Shown in pieces: positions 63,664 through 64,000 of a stretch of 64,000 nt of DNA. The notes under the pieces are model-generated. The model worked only from the letters and a program-made list of their open reading frames with translations. It was not told the origin of the DNA and did no database searches. This stretch comes from AP-15 sp963833745 (lineage in GTDB: Bacteria; Pseudomonadota; Alphaproteobacteria; ATCC43930; CGMCC-115725): assembly GCA_963833745.1 (NCBI GenBank), contig CAWHZD010000006.1, positions 496,001-560,000 on the forward strand. The letters are read 5' to 3'. The stretch's first letter is position 1. Each line of letters starts with the position of its first letter. Position numbers and translations under genes: made by a program.

Positions 63664-64000
63664 TCAGCCCACCGCCGGCATGTTTTTGACGACGTCGACC
63701 AGGTCGCGGACCGCGGCGACCGATTTCTCGAATTCGGCCCTCTCCTCGCGGTCGAGTTCGATTTCGACAATACGCTCGACGCCGCCGGCTCCGATCACCA
63801 CCGGCACCCCGACATAGAGATCTTTCACGCCATACTGGCCGGTGAGCCAGGCGGCGCAAGGCAAGACCCGCTTCTTGTCGCGCAAATAGGCCTCGACCAT
63901 CGCGATCGCCGAGCTCGCCGGCGCGTAAAAGGCCGAACCGGTCTTCAACAGGCCGACGATCTCGGCGCCGCCGTCGCGGGTGCGCTGGACGATCTTGTCG
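63664..64000 (-). CDS. mdh: Malate dehydrogenase (C-terminal part)
   Basis: The last 111 codons of mdh; the gene continues past the right edge. Visible: RTRDGGAEIVGLLKTGSAFY, APASSAIAMVEAYLRDKKRV, GQYGVKDLYVGVPVVIGAGG, VERIVEIELDREERAEFEKS. This matches LDH-like bacterial malate dehydrogenases, which oxidise malate with NAD+. It is the first gene of the mdh-sucC-sucD-sucA-sucB order seen in alphaproteobacteria. Confidence 0.96.
   Translation of the reverse strand, partial: DKIVQRTRDGGAEIVGLLKTGSAFYAPASSAIAMVEAYLRDKKRVLPCAAWLTGQYGVKDLYVGVPVVIGAGGVERIVEIELDREERAEFEKSVAAVRDLVDVVKNMPAVG

Overview
The window is a GC-rich chromosomal segment, most likely from an alphaproteobacterium. The best evidence is the gene order mdh-sucC-sucD-sucA-sucB on one strand at the right end, a compact pqqABCDE cluster at the left end, and generally overlapping, short-spaced genes. 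The organism looks like a free-living aerobic heterotroph with many genes for degrading organic compounds. The genus cannot be read from the sequence.

Layout. 1-2195 (minus strand): pqqA-pqqB-pqqC-pqqD and the first 22 codons of pqqE. 2464-9433: a VOC protein, a lipoprotein, a secreted beta-propeller protein, a HiPIP, a one-heme cytochrome fused to a probable outer-membrane barrel, and a GMC oxidoreductase. 9434-15604: an accessory zone of gene remnants and toxin-antitoxin modules (hicBA and a broken fitAB/vapBC pair), with a decayed nuclease-plus-repeat defence-type gene and a broken dioxygenase beta subunit. 15605-26752: dioxygenase alpha subunit, a FUSC transporter, an amidohydrolase, two Baeyer-Villiger-type monooxygenases around an IclR regulator, and an isochorismatase-like protein. 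26843-33351: a redox-stress group (RclA-like and RclC-like proteins, a peroxiredoxin, an SDR, a luciferase-like enzyme, a LysR). 33631-53039: hydrolases, a dehalogenase, amidohydrolases, gamma-glutamyltransferase, two ClC channels, a hydantoinase, tRNA-Leu(CAA), an aldolase and a reductase. Within it, at 49830-51840, lies a two-gene HD-phosphohydrolase/YwgA-like module. 53430-55299: an encapsulin and its DyP peroxidase cargo. 55650-64000: a CcmG-type thioredoxin and the TCA-cycle cluster. A predicted modification-dependent endonuclease gene lies in reverse orientation between sucA and sucD.

How the genes work together. The alpha-ketoglutarate-to-malate block is central metabolism. Most of the remainder fits oxidation and ring or chain cleavage of organic substrates: Rieske dioxygenase, BVMOs, C-C hydrolase, LLM flavoproteins, amidohydrolases, HpcH-type aldolase. 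Protection against oxidants (Rcl-like proteins, peroxiredoxin, encapsulin-DyP) is the second theme. Defence and mobile-type genes (HD/YwgA-like pair, EVE-like/HNH protein, hicBA, fitAB, decayed nuclease/repeat protein) form the third.

Two window-wide patterns stand out. Four genes (dioxygenase beta, a LysR, DyP, sucA) are each broken by a single extra base, which may be assembly error or real decay. Several genes survive only as end fragments. Two toxin-antitoxin modules each sit between an enzyme gene and a second copy of that gene's 3' end.
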